A stretch of DNA of 42,858 nucleotides, taken from the NCBI GenBank assembly GCA_013297655.1, contig JAAFHV010000001.1:83277-126134 (forward strand), read 5' to 3'. The DNA comes from Myxococcales bacterium. GTDB lineage: Bacteria; Myxococcota_A; Polyangia; Polyangiales; Polyangiaceae. Of the stretch, positions 1 through 9,300 are shown piece by piece. The first letter of the stretch is position 1. The number at the start of each line of letters is the position of its first letter. Both the position numbers and the translations under genes were made by a program. Under the pieces are notes generated by a model, which saw only the letters and a list, made by a program, of their open reading frames with translations, did not search any database and was not told the DNA's origin.

Positions 1-132
1 CGCGACGCGGGTGGCGCTCGTGTCCGGCGTGCCGCCCTCGAAGGGCGATCCGGTGAGCGGCGTCGCGAAGGCGTCGTCGTCGAGGCGGTAATATTTCGGA
101 CCCTTGCCGTGATCGAGGACCGCGATGCGCAT
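1..132 (-). CDS. Unidentified protein, N-terminal fragment (runs off the window)
   Basis: An open frame reads on the minus strand from an ATG at 132 to the window edge and gives 44 codons, beginning MRIAVLDHGKGPKYYRLDDD. It has no signal peptide. The gene is divergent from mqnD, with a 77-bp gap that must hold both promoters. The fragment is too short for me to assign a family. The even codon use and the absence of stops support a real gene, but the start rests only on being the first ATG. Confidence 0.5.
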   Translation of the reverse strand, partial: MRIAVLDHGKGPKYYRLDDDAFATPLTGSPFEGGTPDTSATRVA

Positions 133-209
133 GGGTCCGGTCTATCAAAGTCGCGCGCGAGAGCGAACGCCCATGCGGACGAGGCTTGGCATCACGGGCC
201 GCGCGCCCT

Positions 210-1079
210 ATGGGAAGCCCAGTGAAAACGCTCTCTTTGGCCTTCTCTCCCGACAGCGACGACATCTTCATGTTCTTGCCGCTCCTCCGCGGCGACATCG
301 ACACGGAAGGCCTCGCGTTCCACCACGAGCGCGCCGACACCGAGACGCTGAACGGGCTCGCCGCCAAAGGCGAGGTCGACGTGATCGCCCTCAGCATCGC
401 GACGTACGCGAAGCTCACCGAATCGTACGTGCTCATGGGCAGCGGCGCCTCCGTCGGCCGCGGCTATGGCCCCGTCGTGGTCTCCGAGAAGGGCGGAACA
501 CTTGCAGACTACAAGGGAAAACGGATCGGCATCCCCGGGCACGGCACCACCGCGACGATGGTGCTTCGATTGCTGCTCCCCGAGTTCGAGCCGGTCGTCA
601 TCCCGATCGCGCCGTACTCACTCACCTTCGAGGCGCTGCGCAGGGGCGAGGTCGACGCCGCGCTGCTGATCCACGAGGGCCGCCTCACCTACGAATCGGA
701 GGGGTTTTCCCTGATCTCCGACGTGGGGGTGGGCTTCGCGGAGCTCACCGGTGGGCTCCCGATCGCGCTCGGCGGCAATGCGATCCGCAAGGGCCTCGGC
801 GAGGAGACCGTCACGAAGGTGGCGCGCCTCTGCAAAAAATCGATCGCCTGGGCGCTCGAGCACCGCGAAGAAATGATGGACGCGCTCCTCGCCCACGAGA
901 CGCGCGGCGACGTGAAAATCGATCGCACCCTCCTCGATCGGTACCTCGCGATGTATGCCAACGCGGACACGCTGCATCTCCCGGACGACGCACGTCGCGG
1001 TGTGGGTGAGCTGTTCCGACGCGCCCACGCGGCAGGTCTCCTCGCGAAGGAGCCGCGCGTCGAGATCGTCGACGGCTGA
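210..1079 (+). CDS. mqnD: 1,4-dihydroxy-6-naphthoate synthase MqnD (menaquinone, futalosine pathway)
   Basis: This 289-residue protein belongs to the MqnA/MqnD family, which has a periplasmic-binding-protein fold but is cytosolic. MqnD converts cyclic de-hypoxanthine futalosine to 1,4-dihydroxy-6-naphthoate. The sequence shows the MqnD N-terminal pattern (LAFSPDSDDIFMF, near residue 10), a GRGYGP loop near 84-89 and the motif IHEGRLTY around 154-161, whose His155 matches the catalytic His of the family. Length fits known MqnD (about 270-290 residues). I chose the ATG at 210. A TTG at 186 would add eight residues with no match to the family. No other menaquinone gene is nearby, so mqnD is unlinked here. 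An MqnA-type paralogue is possible but the HEGR motif favours MqnD. Confidence 0.78.
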   Translation: MGSPVKTLSLAFSPDSDDIFMFLPLLRGDIDTEGLAFHHERADTETLNGLAAKGEVDVIALSIATYAKLTESYVLMGSGASVGRGYGPVVVSEKGGTLADYKGKRIGIPGHGTTATMVLRLLLPEFEPVVIPIAPYSLTFEALRRGEVDAALLIHEGRLTYESEGFSLISDVGVGFAELTGGLPIALGGNAIRKGLGEETVTKVARLCKKSIAWALEHREEMMDALLAHETRGDVKIDRTLLDRYLAMYANADTLHLPDDARRGVGELFRRAHAAGLLAKEPRVEIVDG

Positions 1080-1409
1080 GCTCGCGAGCGCTGAACGCGC
1101 GTTGCCTTCGGTGGTCTTTTGCGGCGCGAAAGTCGTTGCTGCGGCGCGTTTCGCGCACCGCAGGGCCCACCCATTTTTCGTGACGCGCGGCGCGGTGAGG
1201 ATCGTTCGTGGCCTCCATCACGAGGCGCAGGCACACGAATGCATGAACACGCGCTCGCCGTTGAGTCGCTCGTGCCTAGGCCGAGCGACCGAGGGAGGGC
1301 GGCATGAATGAATCCTCAGGAGGAAGCCGCGTCCACCTTCTTGCGTACGACGTGCGTCCCCGTATGCTCCATGCGCGGGGGGCCACTTGACCGCGCTTCA
1401 GGAGACCGA
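1080..1409. other. Intergenic region with two inverted repeats
   Basis: I see no convincing gene in these 330 bases. An inverted repeat GCGCGAAA (1124-1131) / TTTCGCGC (1149-1156) lies 45 bases after the mqnD stop and may end that transcript, although no T-run follows. A second, much stronger dyad lies at 1265-1289 and is listed separately. A frame open from an ATG at 1308 runs into the protease gene, but its first 34 codons look non-coding. Confidence 0.5.
1265..1289. promoter_or_regulatory. 25-base near-perfect palindrome, possible operator
   Basis: The arms GTCGCTCG (1265-1272) and CGAGCGAC (1282-1289) are exact reverse complements. Between them lie a single T and the self-complementary octamer GCCTAGGC (1274-1281). 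The whole is a 24-base palindrome with one extra base. It ends 120 bases before the protease start codon. This could be a site for a dimeric repressor or activator of the protease gene, or a strong RNA hairpin. Function is inferred from symmetry and position only. Confidence 0.45.
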
Positions 1410-2756
1410 ATGACCGTTCGACCCTTACTGACCACCGGAGCCATCGTGCTCGCCGCCCTCGCCTTCGCCGCCTGCGCCACGCCGCAGGTCACCGACGACG
1501 AGGCCGGGGAACGCGTCGGCACGATCACGCAAGGGATTCAGGGGGGCTCGGTCGACTCGTCGAACAGGTATCGCTTCAACGTGGGCCTCTGCTTCGGCGC
1601 CCGCGGCAACTGCCAGGGCGCGTGCTCCGGCACGCTCATCGCGCCGAACCTCGTGCTCACCGCGCGCCACTGCGTCGACGACTCCCCCGATCAGGTCGAG
1701 TGCAACGGCCAAGGGTTCGGCGGGCAGCAGTTCGCGACGAACCAAATCCAGGTGACTACCCACTACCAAATGCAAGGCCAGAGCACCCAGGGCTGGCACT
1801 CGGTCAGGCAGATCCTGAGGCCCTCGCAGAACGAGGCATGCAACGCCGACATCGCGCTGCTCGTGCTCAACGATCTCGCCAACGAAGGCACGCTCTCCAC
1901 CCCCGCGGTGCAGTCCGAAATTTGGGATCGTTCACGCTACGGCGGCACCATCCAGGCCATCGGCTACGGCGTCACGTCGTTCGGCTCGAACGACTCTGGT
2001 GTTCGCCGATTCCGGCCGAATGTCCCCGTGCTCTGCATTCCTGGCTCGCCCAACCTAAGCTACCGCGAGTCGTGTCCGACCGGCTTCCCGGAGAAAGAGT
2101 TCGTCGGCGGAGACGGCGTGTGTCCCGGCGACTCGGGCTCCGGCGCGATGGACCAAGCTTCGCTCACCTCCACGCCGATCGTGCTCGGCGTCGTGGTCCG
2201 CACGAACGAGAACAACGGCAACTGCGAGGGCAGCGCCATCACGCGTGTCGACTCGTGGCGCGACTTCATCGTCGCTGGCGTGCGCACCGCATCGAACAAC
2301 TTCGCCCTCTACCCCGAGCCCGCGTGGACGACCCCCGTCGCTGCACCCGCGAAGCCACCGCCTCCCGCCGAGGGCCCCGGCGTCGCGAAGAAGCTCGGCG
2401 AAACGTGCGCTCGCACCGTCGACTGCGAGTCGCGAAAGTGCCGCAACCACCCCACCGAAGGCGACGCCGTGTGCACCCAGGAGTGCTCGGCCTCGACCAA
2501 GTGCCCCACCGGCTACGAGTGCATCCAGAAGGCTTGTTTCAAGCCCGGATCCACCACCGAGCCCGTGCCTACCCCGGCACCGAGCGCGACCGCTCCCGCG
2601 CCGGGCGCAGGCAACGGCGGCACCACCACCACCACGACCACCACCGGCTGCTCGGTCTCGGCCGATCCCACGAAGCCCGTTCCGTGGCGCGGCCTCGCGT
2701 TCGTGGGCGTCGGCATCGGGATGGCGCTCGCGCGTCGGCGCCGCCGCAGCACCTGA
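1410..2756 (+). CDS. Trypsin-like (S1) serine protease with Cys-rich region and MYXO-CTERM-type tail
   Basis: This is a 448-residue exported protease. Residues 1-21 form a signal peptide ending in LAFAAC, which reads as a lipobox with Cys22. The S1 domain spans about 42-320 and has the full catalytic triad: His87 in TARHCV, Asp147 in NADIALL and Ser242 in CPGDSGSG. A proline-rich linker and a Cys-rich segment (about 360-410, ETCARTVDCESRKC) follow, then a Thr run, a Gly-Cys pair, one hydrophobic segment and a terminal RRRRR cluster. That last arrangement is the MYXO-CTERM type of sorting signal. The ATG at 1410 was chosen because GGAG (1401-1404) lies just upstream and because it places the signal peptide at the N-terminus. 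The longer frame from 1308 would bury it. The substrate is unknown. Confidence 0.85.
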   Translation: MTVRPLLTTGAIVLAALAFAACATPQVTDDEAGERVGTITQGIQGGSVDSSNRYRFNVGLCFGARGNCQGACSGTLIAPNLVLTARHCVDDSPDQVECNGQGFGGQQFATNQIQVTTHYQMQGQSTQGWHSVRQILRPSQNEACNADIALLVLNDLANEGTLSTPAVQSEIWDRSRYGGTIQAIGYGVTSFGSNDSGVRRFRPNVPVLCIPGSPNLSYRESCPTGFPEKEFVGGDGVCPGDSGSGAMDQASLTSTPIVLGVVVRTNENNGNCEGSAITRVDSWRDFIVAGVRTASNNFALYPEPAWTTPVAAPAKPPPPAEGPGVAKKLGETCARTVDCESRKCRNHPTEGDAVCTQECSASTKCPTGYECIQKACFKPGSTTEPVPTPAPSATAPAPGAGNGGTTTTTTTTGCSVSADPTKPVPWRGLAFVGVGIGMALARRRRRST

Positions 2757-2775
2757 TTCGACGATCCGTCGATAC

Positions 2776-3666
2776 ATGAAGAATGCACTCATCTCGCGGC
2801 GCGGGCTGTTGCTCGCGCCGCCTGCGCTTTGGCTCGCGAGCTGCAAGTCCCCTGAAAAACAAGCGGTTTCGGACGGCGGGCCGTTCGTCGCGCGGCGGGT
2901 GGTATCCCTCGGCCCCGCCACCACCGAGACGCTCTTCGCGCTCGGCGCCGGTGCTGCGACGGTGGGCCGCTCGCGCTACTGCGACAAGCCGAAGGAGGCC
3001 CTCGCGCTCCCGCAGGTCGGCGGCTTCACGGACATCAACCTGGAGGCGATCTTGGCCCTAAGGCCGGACCTCGTCACCGGCGTGCGCGGCCCGGCCGGCA
3101 ACGCGGTGGTGCTCGCTTTGGAAGAGCGCCACGTGCGCACCTACTTCCCGGAGACCGAGTCGAAGGCGCAGATCGAGGCGCTCGTGCTCGGCCTCGGGGA
3201 GCTCACCGGCAAGGCCTCGGAGGCGCGCGCGCTCGTCGCGAAAATGGAGGCCGACGTGGAGGCGATCCGCGCGGCGGTGGCTACGAAGCCGAAGCGACGC
3301 GTGCTGCTGATGTACGGGCGCGCGCCGCTGGTCGTCGCCGGCTCGGGCAGCTTCGCCGACGAGATGCTGCGCCTCGCGGGCCTCGAGAACGCGTGTGTGT
3401 CGAAGGACCACTACCCCTCGATCGACGTGGAGAGGGTGCTCGCGCTCGATCCCGATGCGCTCCTCGACGCCTCGGTCGGCATGGGGATGGACGCTGACGA
3501 TCCGGCGTACTTCGCGCAGCCGGGCTGGTCGAAGGTGCGCGCGGTGAAAGAGAAGCGCGTGCACCATGTCGCGAACATGGACGTGATGCGCCCGGGCCCC
3601 TCGTTCGCGAGCGGCGTCGCCACCCTCGCGCGCCTCGTCCACGGGCCCGCGGGCCTACCTGGCTGA
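2776..3666 (+). CDS. Periplasmic metal-chelate binding lipoprotein, BtuF-like (ABC importer)
   Basis: This 296-residue protein has the helical-backbone metal-receptor fold of BtuF/FhuD-type binding proteins (PF01497). The N-terminus carries SRRGLLL followed by a hydrophobic stretch and the lipobox LASC, so it should be lipid-anchored. Typical family segments are RVVSLGPATTETLFALGAG, then VGRSRYCDKP, GGFTDINLEAILALRPDLV and, near the end, GWSKVRAVKEKRVH. Family members deliver cobalamin, haem or ferric siderophores to an ABC permease. No permease or ATPase gene is adjacent, so the ligand cannot be told; a corrinoid is plausible because of the RYCD segment. It follows the protease by 19 bases, which may be chance or a short operon. 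Confidence 0.82.
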   Translation: MKNALISRRGLLLAPPALWLASCKSPEKQAVSDGGPFVARRVVSLGPATTETLFALGAGAATVGRSRYCDKPKEALALPQVGGFTDINLEAILALRPDLVTGVRGPAGNAVVLALEERHVRTYFPETESKAQIEALVLGLGELTGKASEARALVAKMEADVEAIRAAVATKPKRRVLLMYGRAPLVVAGSGSFADEMLRLAGLENACVSKDHYPSIDVERVLALDPDALLDASVGMGMDADDPAYFAQPGWSKVRAVKEKRVHHVANMDVMRPGPSFASGVATLARLVHGPAGLPG

Positions 3667-3667
3667 G

Positions 3668-3760
3668 GCGAGGGCGGCGCGCACCCTCGCGCTCCTCGCG
3701 TCGTGGCCCATGAGAGGGTTCGCCTCGAAGCGAGGGCCGCGAGGCGTCTTTTGCCCTCGC
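3668..3760. repeat. Two inverted repeats sharing the same arms; possible terminator
   Basis: The arms GCGAGGG and CCCTCGC occur at 3668-3674 / 3684-3690, directly after the BtuF-like stop codon, and again at 3730-3736 / 3754-3760. A competing pair CGCCTCG (3721-3727) / CGAGGCG (3740-3746) overlaps the second one, so two alternative folds are possible. There is no clear U-tract after either. The first is a likely transcript end for the preceding gene. The rest of the gap up to 3891 shows nothing I can name. Confidence 0.4.
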
Positions 3761-3891
3761 GCTTTCCATTCGGGTAACCCGATTATCCACGCCCAGACGA
3801 CACGGCCGCTCCTTGTGCATGAGGGATGGCTCCGGTACGTCTGTGGATGTTTCGCCCCGTGGGTAGAGCCACATCATCCGATGGAGTTTCC

Positions 3892-4519
3892 ATGACTTCG
3901 AACACACGCTTTGGTCTCGTGGTTGCGGCAGCGTTCTCGGGTGGGATCTTCGGCTCGTGGCTGTTTGCGCCGCGCACGGCAGATGCGGCGGCGGGGGTGG
4001 CCGCTGCCCCTCAGATCGCGACGGGTGGACAGGCCGTTGCCAACCAACCGATCACGGTCACCGCGAACCTCCCGACCGTCATCACCGTCCCCCCGCAGGG
4101 TCTCATCTTCAAAGGGTCGTCTGGCCGCACCCTCGCTCGAATCGACGAGGTGCCGAACATGACGAATTTCAATGGCAGGATCACGCTCCCGCAGACGGAC
4201 AGCTCGGGCAAAGAGGTCGCTGGAAAGAAGGCGACGCTCAGCGACGGTTTGCTCTCCCTCGAGTCCGGTGCAGACTACAAGACCGTCCGGTGCAGACTAC
4301 AAGACCGACCTCAACCTCTCGGGCCTCAAGCTCAAGGGCAAGGGCTACGGCGGCACGCCTGGGAGCGTCTCGGCGCCGTCGACGACCACGCTCGGCTCGG
4401 GCTCGATGACCATCGAATCGGACAACAAGCGGACCTTCCTCAGCGTGAACGTCGTGACCGCGAAGGACGCCAACGGCGCCGTAAAGATGTTCAGCTCCGC
4501 CGGCGTCTCCACGCCCTAG
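3892..4519 (+). pseudogene. Exported protein of unknown function, frame broken by a 22-bp tandem duplication
   Basis: The ATG at 3892 follows a GGAG and opens a signal peptide (GLVVAAAFSGGIFGSWLF, then TADAAAG). The frame is clean up to 4284. There a 22-bp unit (4263-4284) is repeated exactly at 4285-4306, shifting the frame by one. If one copy is removed, the reading continues from SGADYKT into DLNLSGLKLKGKGYGG and ends at 4519 after FSSAGVSTP, giving a 201-residue protein. With the duplication, the original frame instead runs without a stop through the next gene to 5487. Either the gene is freshly broken or the duplication is an assembly artefact. The mature protein looks beta-rich and exported. 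I do not recognise a family. Confidence 0.7.
4263..4306. repeat. Perfect 22-bp tandem duplication
   Basis: Bases 4263-4284 and 4285-4306 are identical (unit begins GTCCGGTGCAG and ends TACAAGACC). The length is not a multiple of three, so it changes the reading frame of the surrounding gene. The sequence on either side reads as one continuous protein if a single copy is kept. Confidence 0.95.
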
Positions 4520-4626
4520 CTCTGAGAGCACACGCGCCCGCCCGTCGCGCGGCGATGACGCACGAGCACACGTACGCACGCGTAAATTCGGCTGTTTTCC
4601 GCGAACCACAGCGCTACCTTGAGGCG

Positions 4627-5487
4627 ATGGTCGCAAGGTCCGTTCGTGTCGCCTTCCTCTCCGCCCCGTTCATCGTCGCCCTCGGGGTGGCGTGTGAGAG
4701 CGCCGTCGACACCACGCCCACGAACGACGCTGGCGCCGACGGGACGACCAACACGCCGGGGCAAGACGCGACGGTGGGCTCGAGCGACGTCACGCAAAGC
4801 GGGCGCGCCCTCGTGCTCCAGGCGAGGACCCCGGTCGAGGGCGCGACGGTGAAGGTCGGCGACACGACGACGAAGACGGACGCGGACGGCAGGTACTCCC
4901 TCGTCGTTCCACGTGGAAAGCCGGTGAACCTCCGCTTCACGGCGCCCGAGCACTACGAGCTCGTCGAGCAAGAGTACGTCGTCGACAAGACACCCTACGA
5001 CCGCGGCGAGTCGCTCATGCTCTCGTTCGGCACGGCCAATCTGCTCCGCGCGTTCTTGACCAATTACGACGAGAAGAAGGGCCTCCTCGTGGTCACCGTG
5101 GTGCCCATGAAGGGCTGCGCGACGGAGGCCGGCACCGTGCTCGCCCTGGACACGCCGGGCGCGACCCTGAAGTACACCGTCGGTGGTCTCCCGGGGGACG
5201 GCACGTCGCTCGAGGCAGGGATAAACAACGGCGCCCTCTTCTACAACGTCGCCCCGAACGTCGCGGTGAAGGTCGTCGCGAAGCACCCCACGTGCGCACA
5301 GGTCACCGGGCCCGTCGTGCATCAAGGTGTAACCTACACAGATTCGCAGACGACCTTCGGGGGGCAATCGTTCTCCGTCCTTCGCGTGTTCCTCGGCCCC
5401 GGCGCGGCGAACGACGCGGGCGCAGCCGACACGGGGACCGACGGCTCCGATGTCGACGCAGGCGCGGCCGACGCGGGAACCGACTGA
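4627..5487 (+). CDS. Lipoprotein with carboxypeptidase-regulatory-like (Ig-like) domain
   Basis: This is a 286-residue lipoprotein. The signal peptide ends in the lipobox LGVAC. A low-complexity linker rich in Asp, Gly and Thr (about 25-55) leads into a domain with GRALVLQARTPVEGATVKVG and TKTDADGRYSLVVPRGKPV. That pattern is typical of the carboxypeptidase-regulatory-like fold, found in many surface proteins. The remainder (PMKGCATEAGTVLAL onward) looks beta-rich and is not recognised. The C-terminus is another Asp/Ala/Gly-rich tail with DAGAADTGTDG-like repeats. The start at 4627 was chosen because the signal peptide begins there. The frame is artificially continuous with the broken gene upstream. 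It was probably an independent gene, and its role is unknown. Confidence 0.72.
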   Translation: MVARSVRVAFLSAPFIVALGVACESAVDTTPTNDAGADGTTNTPGQDATVGSSDVTQSGRALVLQARTPVEGATVKVGDTTTKTDADGRYSLVVPRGKPVNLRFTAPEHYELVEQEYVVDKTPYDRGESLMLSFGTANLLRAFLTNYDEKKGLLVVTVVPMKGCATEAGTVLALDTPGATLKYTVGGLPGDGTSLEAGINNGALFYNVAPNVAVKVVAKHPTCAQVTGPVVHQGVTYTDSQTTFGGQSFSVLRVFLGPGAANDAGAADTGTDGSDVDAGAADAGTD

Positions 5488-5523
5488 CGCGGGCACCGAC
5501 CCCGCGGTATACGAGGGCCGACG

Positions 5524-6279
5524 ATGGCCAAAGTACGTATCGATCAGCTCCTCGTGCAACGCGGGCTCGCAGAGTCACGTACGCGCGCGCAGGCGCTCTT
5601 GATGGCCGGCATGGTCGTCGTGAACGAGAACCGGGTCGACAAGGCCGGCACCCTCGTCCCGGAGGACGCGCACGTCGTGGTGAAAGGCCAAGACCACGGG
5701 TACGTCTCGCGCGGCGGCGTGAAGCTCGAGGGCGCGATCGACACGCTCGGCGTCGCCGTCGTGGGCAAACGTTGCCTCGATCTCGGCGCGTCCACCGGAG
5801 GGTTCACCGATTGCCTGCTTCAGCGCGGCGCCGCGAGCGTGGCGGCGGTCGACGTGGGTTATGGGCAGCTCGCCGACAAGCTCCGCAACGATCCGCGCGT
5901 GCTCGTGCTCGAGCGCACCAACGCGAAGACCCTCACCCCCGAGGCGCTCTCTGGCGCGGCCGATCTCACCGTCGTCGACGCGTCGTTCATCGGGTTGGGC
6001 AAGCTGCTGGAGGCGATCGCGCGCTGCACACGCGAGGGGGGCGAGCTCTTGGCACTCGTGAAGCCGCAGTTCGAGGTGGGCCGCGAAGAGGCCTCGCGCA
6101 CCCGCGGCGTGGTGCGTGATCCCGAGGTGCGCGCGAACGCGATCGCGAAGGTGGTCGAGGAGGTAGCCACGTCCGGGTTCACCGTTTTGGGCACCTGCGA
6201 CTGCTCCATCAAGGGCCCGAAGGGGAACCTCGAGGCCTTCGTGTGGGCACGCCGCGGCGGCGCGATCGCGAGCCCGTGA
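5524..6279 (+). CDS. tlyA: TlyA family rRNA 2'-O-methyltransferase (cytidine)
   Basis: This 251-residue protein has an N-terminal S4 RNA-binding domain (about 3-66, with RIDQLLVQRGLAESRTRAQALL) and an FtsJ-type methyltransferase domain. The SAM site is CLDLGASTGGFTDCLL near 82-97. TlyA proteins methylate the 2'-OH of specific cytidines in 16S and/or 23S rRNA, which affects capreomycin binding in mycobacteria; some family members were first described as haemolysins. Length and architecture match the family. The ATG at 5524 is preceded by GAGG at a suitable distance. It follows the lipoprotein by 36 bases and may be co-transcribed with it. Confidence 0.9.
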   Translation: MAKVRIDQLLVQRGLAESRTRAQALLMAGMVVVNENRVDKAGTLVPEDAHVVVKGQDHGYVSRGGVKLEGAIDTLGVAVVGKRCLDLGASTGGFTDCLLQRGAASVAAVDVGYGQLADKLRNDPRVLVLERTNAKTLTPEALSGAADLTVVDASFIGLGKLLEAIARCTREGGELLALVKPQFEVGREEASRTRGVVRDPEVRANAIAKVVEEVATSGFTVLGTCDCSIKGPKGNLEAFVWARRGGAIASP

Positions 6280-6283
6280 CGGG

Positions 6284-6302
6284 CAAAACGATCGCCCGTT
6301 AG
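6284..6302. terminator. Short hairpin between convergent tlyA and the large membrane protein gene
   Basis: The segment around ACGGGC and GCCCGT forms a 6-bp stem just after the tlyA stop. The gap to the converging gene is 82 bases. There is no T-run, so this is a weak candidate terminator. Confidence 0.3.
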
Positions 6303-6361
6303 TACTCGGAACAATTAAAGAAACGTGACGCAGGCCCGCCCTCTAGGGAAGGCCCGCGCGC

Positions 6362-9300
6362 TCATTCCTTTGGCGCTTTCGGCGTGTCGCTCGCGTCGTC
6401 CGGCGCCGGAGCAGGAGGAGCGGGCGCGTCGCTCGTTTCTTCCCTGTTGGCCGGAGCGGGCGCGTCGACCACGGGCTCCGCGACCGGAGGCGCGGCTTGT
6501 TGGTTCGCGGCGGGCATGTGCGGCACGAAGCCCGGGTGCCCCTGCGGATAGGGGACCCACCCCGGCGGCGCGGCGCCCGCGCCCGCAGGCGCGACCGGAC
6601 GAACCACCTTCGGGGAGCTCTTCCAACCCCCACCGACGATGAACGCGCCCCAACCCCACTTGAGCCACTTCAGCACCGAGAGCGCCGTCCAGAGGGCCCA
6701 CGCGAGCATGAGCCCGCGGTACACGAGCATCGGAACCGAGACCATCCACGGCGACGCGAGCTCACCCTCCGAACGATCCGAGAACCAACGAAGGGAGTCC
6801 GCGTTCGAGAAATTGCCTCGCACCTGCATCTCGGGATCGCCGAGCAATCCCTTGTAAATCGATGCGAAGAGCACGATCACCGCGACTCCCGTGAGCGCGA
6901 CGAGGCCCACTTGGCGCGCGTTGAACGTGAGCGCCGAGAGCGCCTTGCCGTCGCTCTTCTCGCGGTAACCGAGCGCCAAGAGCCACGCGACGAAGAACGC
7001 CGCGAGCACGATGTGCACCTGCGAGAGACCGATCGCGAGCAAGAGCCAGTTCCAGGTCTTCAGCGGCGTCTTGTCGGTGCGACCGAGCACCGCGGCGACG
7101 ACGAGGAGAACCACGAGGAGGCTCCAGAAGAGCACCGCGGGGCCGAGCCGAGGCCCACCAACGAAGAGCAGCCAGCGACCACCCGGCACCTCGATCGTCA
7201 CGTTCGCGTTCACCGAGGGCGCGCCCACGTCGACCGGCCTCACCGCGAAAAACGAGGAAATTCCCGATTCTTCACGCCATCCGAGGACGGCGGTCTGGCT
7301 CCCGGGGGTGATCGGAAAGGTGACCTTGCGGCCGTCTTGGCGAAGCGGCTGCGACGCGCCGTTCAGCGTGAGCGACTCGAGGGTGGCACCCTCCGGCAAG
7401 GTCACCGTGTGCTGGGCGCCGCGGCTCGATCTCAGGTTCAACGTGAGGCGCACGTCGGTCGTGCGCAGGCCCGGGCGCGACACCAGGTTCACCTCGTCGA
7501 TCGTGAGCGTCTGGCCGGGAACCCCCGCCGGACGCGAGAGCTCGACGGTCGCGTCTTCTCCCGGCCACGGGCGCCACTCGGGGAAGGTCACCCCGTTTCG
7601 CTGTTGGGTATGCACGAACGGGATACCCGAATACTTCGCGTGCCAAATGGGCCCGATGTCGAGGCGCCAAACTTCGACCCACGCCGTGCTCTTCGGAGCC
7701 ACGAGCTTCACCGGCGACTTTTGCTCGAGCACCGACATCCAGGTGACCTCGGTCACTTGCGCGCCCATGTTCACGAGCGCCTTGCCGGAGACGACACGAA
7801 CGTCGGCCGTGGTCACGCTCTCGCCCGCCACGAGCGGCACCTCCAGCACCACCGCGCTGCCCGCGGGCGAGAGCCGAATCACGCGCGTCTCGACTTGCCA
7901 ATTGAGGCCCACGTGGAGCGTGCGCTCGACACGCACGAACGGCGGGAGCTGTCCCGGCTGGAGCGTGGCCCCCGGCCCTTCCGTGCGCTTGCGTGTAAAC
8001 TGCAAGTTGTCGTCGGCGAGGCCATCCTCGTGGATTCCCTCGACCGTCCAGCCGTCAGTGACGGCTTCGACGCGGTGAGGCTTCTTCGGGAGCGACACCT
8101 GCACCGACTCCCGCTCGGGCATCGGGCCTTCGACGAGGACCTGATGTTTTCCCTCCGGCAGGAGCAAATAGAGCACCCCGTCGTCGCCACGCGCGATGGC
8201 CGTCGCGGGACGACCGTCGACCATGACCTCCCTCGGGACGAACTGGCCAATCGAGCCGGGGAGCGCAAAGGGAGCGCGCGCCGCGACGTCGACCTCGAGG
8301 CGAATGCGCAGGCTCTCCCCGCGCGCCTCGAGCTGCATCCGCCCGCTCGTCGCGCATTCGGGCGCGCACGAGGGCTTCTCGACGAGGCGCTTCTTGAGCT
8401 CCTCGAGGGTCTCCTTGTTTGGAATCTCCGCGCGCGCCGCCGAGGGCGCGAACACGGCAAACACGAGCGCGGTCGCTGCCGCCGCGGCCGGGCCCCAGCC
8501 GCTCGGGAAGCGCTTCGCCGTCACGGGGAACAGGCGGAGGAACACGAGCAACAGCAAGAGCGCGCGCACCACCGCGAGCACGAACCCCTGGAGCGGAGAC
8601 AGCAGATAAAGGTGAAGGCGCTGCGACGCCGCGACCGGCCCGCTCCATTTCAAATCGAGGGTGCTCCAGTTCCACCGCGGCAAACCGGGACCGGTTTGCA
8701 CGATCGCGGCAGGATCGTAGGTCATCGCGTTCGACTGCATGGCGTAACCGGAGCTCTTCCACCCCTGGCCACGCTGGGCGGGCTCGTCCCTCGTCAGGGA
8801 CTTCCCAGGGTCGTCCTTAGCGTTGCCCGGCGCGCTCTGCTTGAAGGCTTTTTTGCCGTCGTCGGAGCTCTTGTCGTTGTCGGCCAAGAGGCCACCCTGC
8901 GGCTTCTTGTCTTCGGCTTTCACGAGGTCGACAGGAGGGGCCGGGGGCTCGGCGACCGCCGGCGGGGCCTGCGCGAACTGCGGGCTGCCCATCGACCCCT
9001 GTTCGCCCTTGGCGCGTGTGCCCGTCCCGCCCTCTTTGTTGTTTCCGGCTTCTTCTTGTTCGATGTCCCCGTCGTGCGAGGCCATCATCGTGGGCTCGGC
9101 GAGCGCGGGGCAGGCCCCTTGGCGGAGGTGCTGCACCAAGAACGGGACCGCCACGAGCGCGACCCCCGCGAGCGCCGCGATGCGCGCCCACTCGAACACC
9201 TTCTTCACACGACCCACCGGCAAGACCCGAAACAGCGCCTCGCACACGAGCGGAAAGAGCCATATCCATTTTGGCGCTCCGCTCTCCGGAAACGAGAGCC

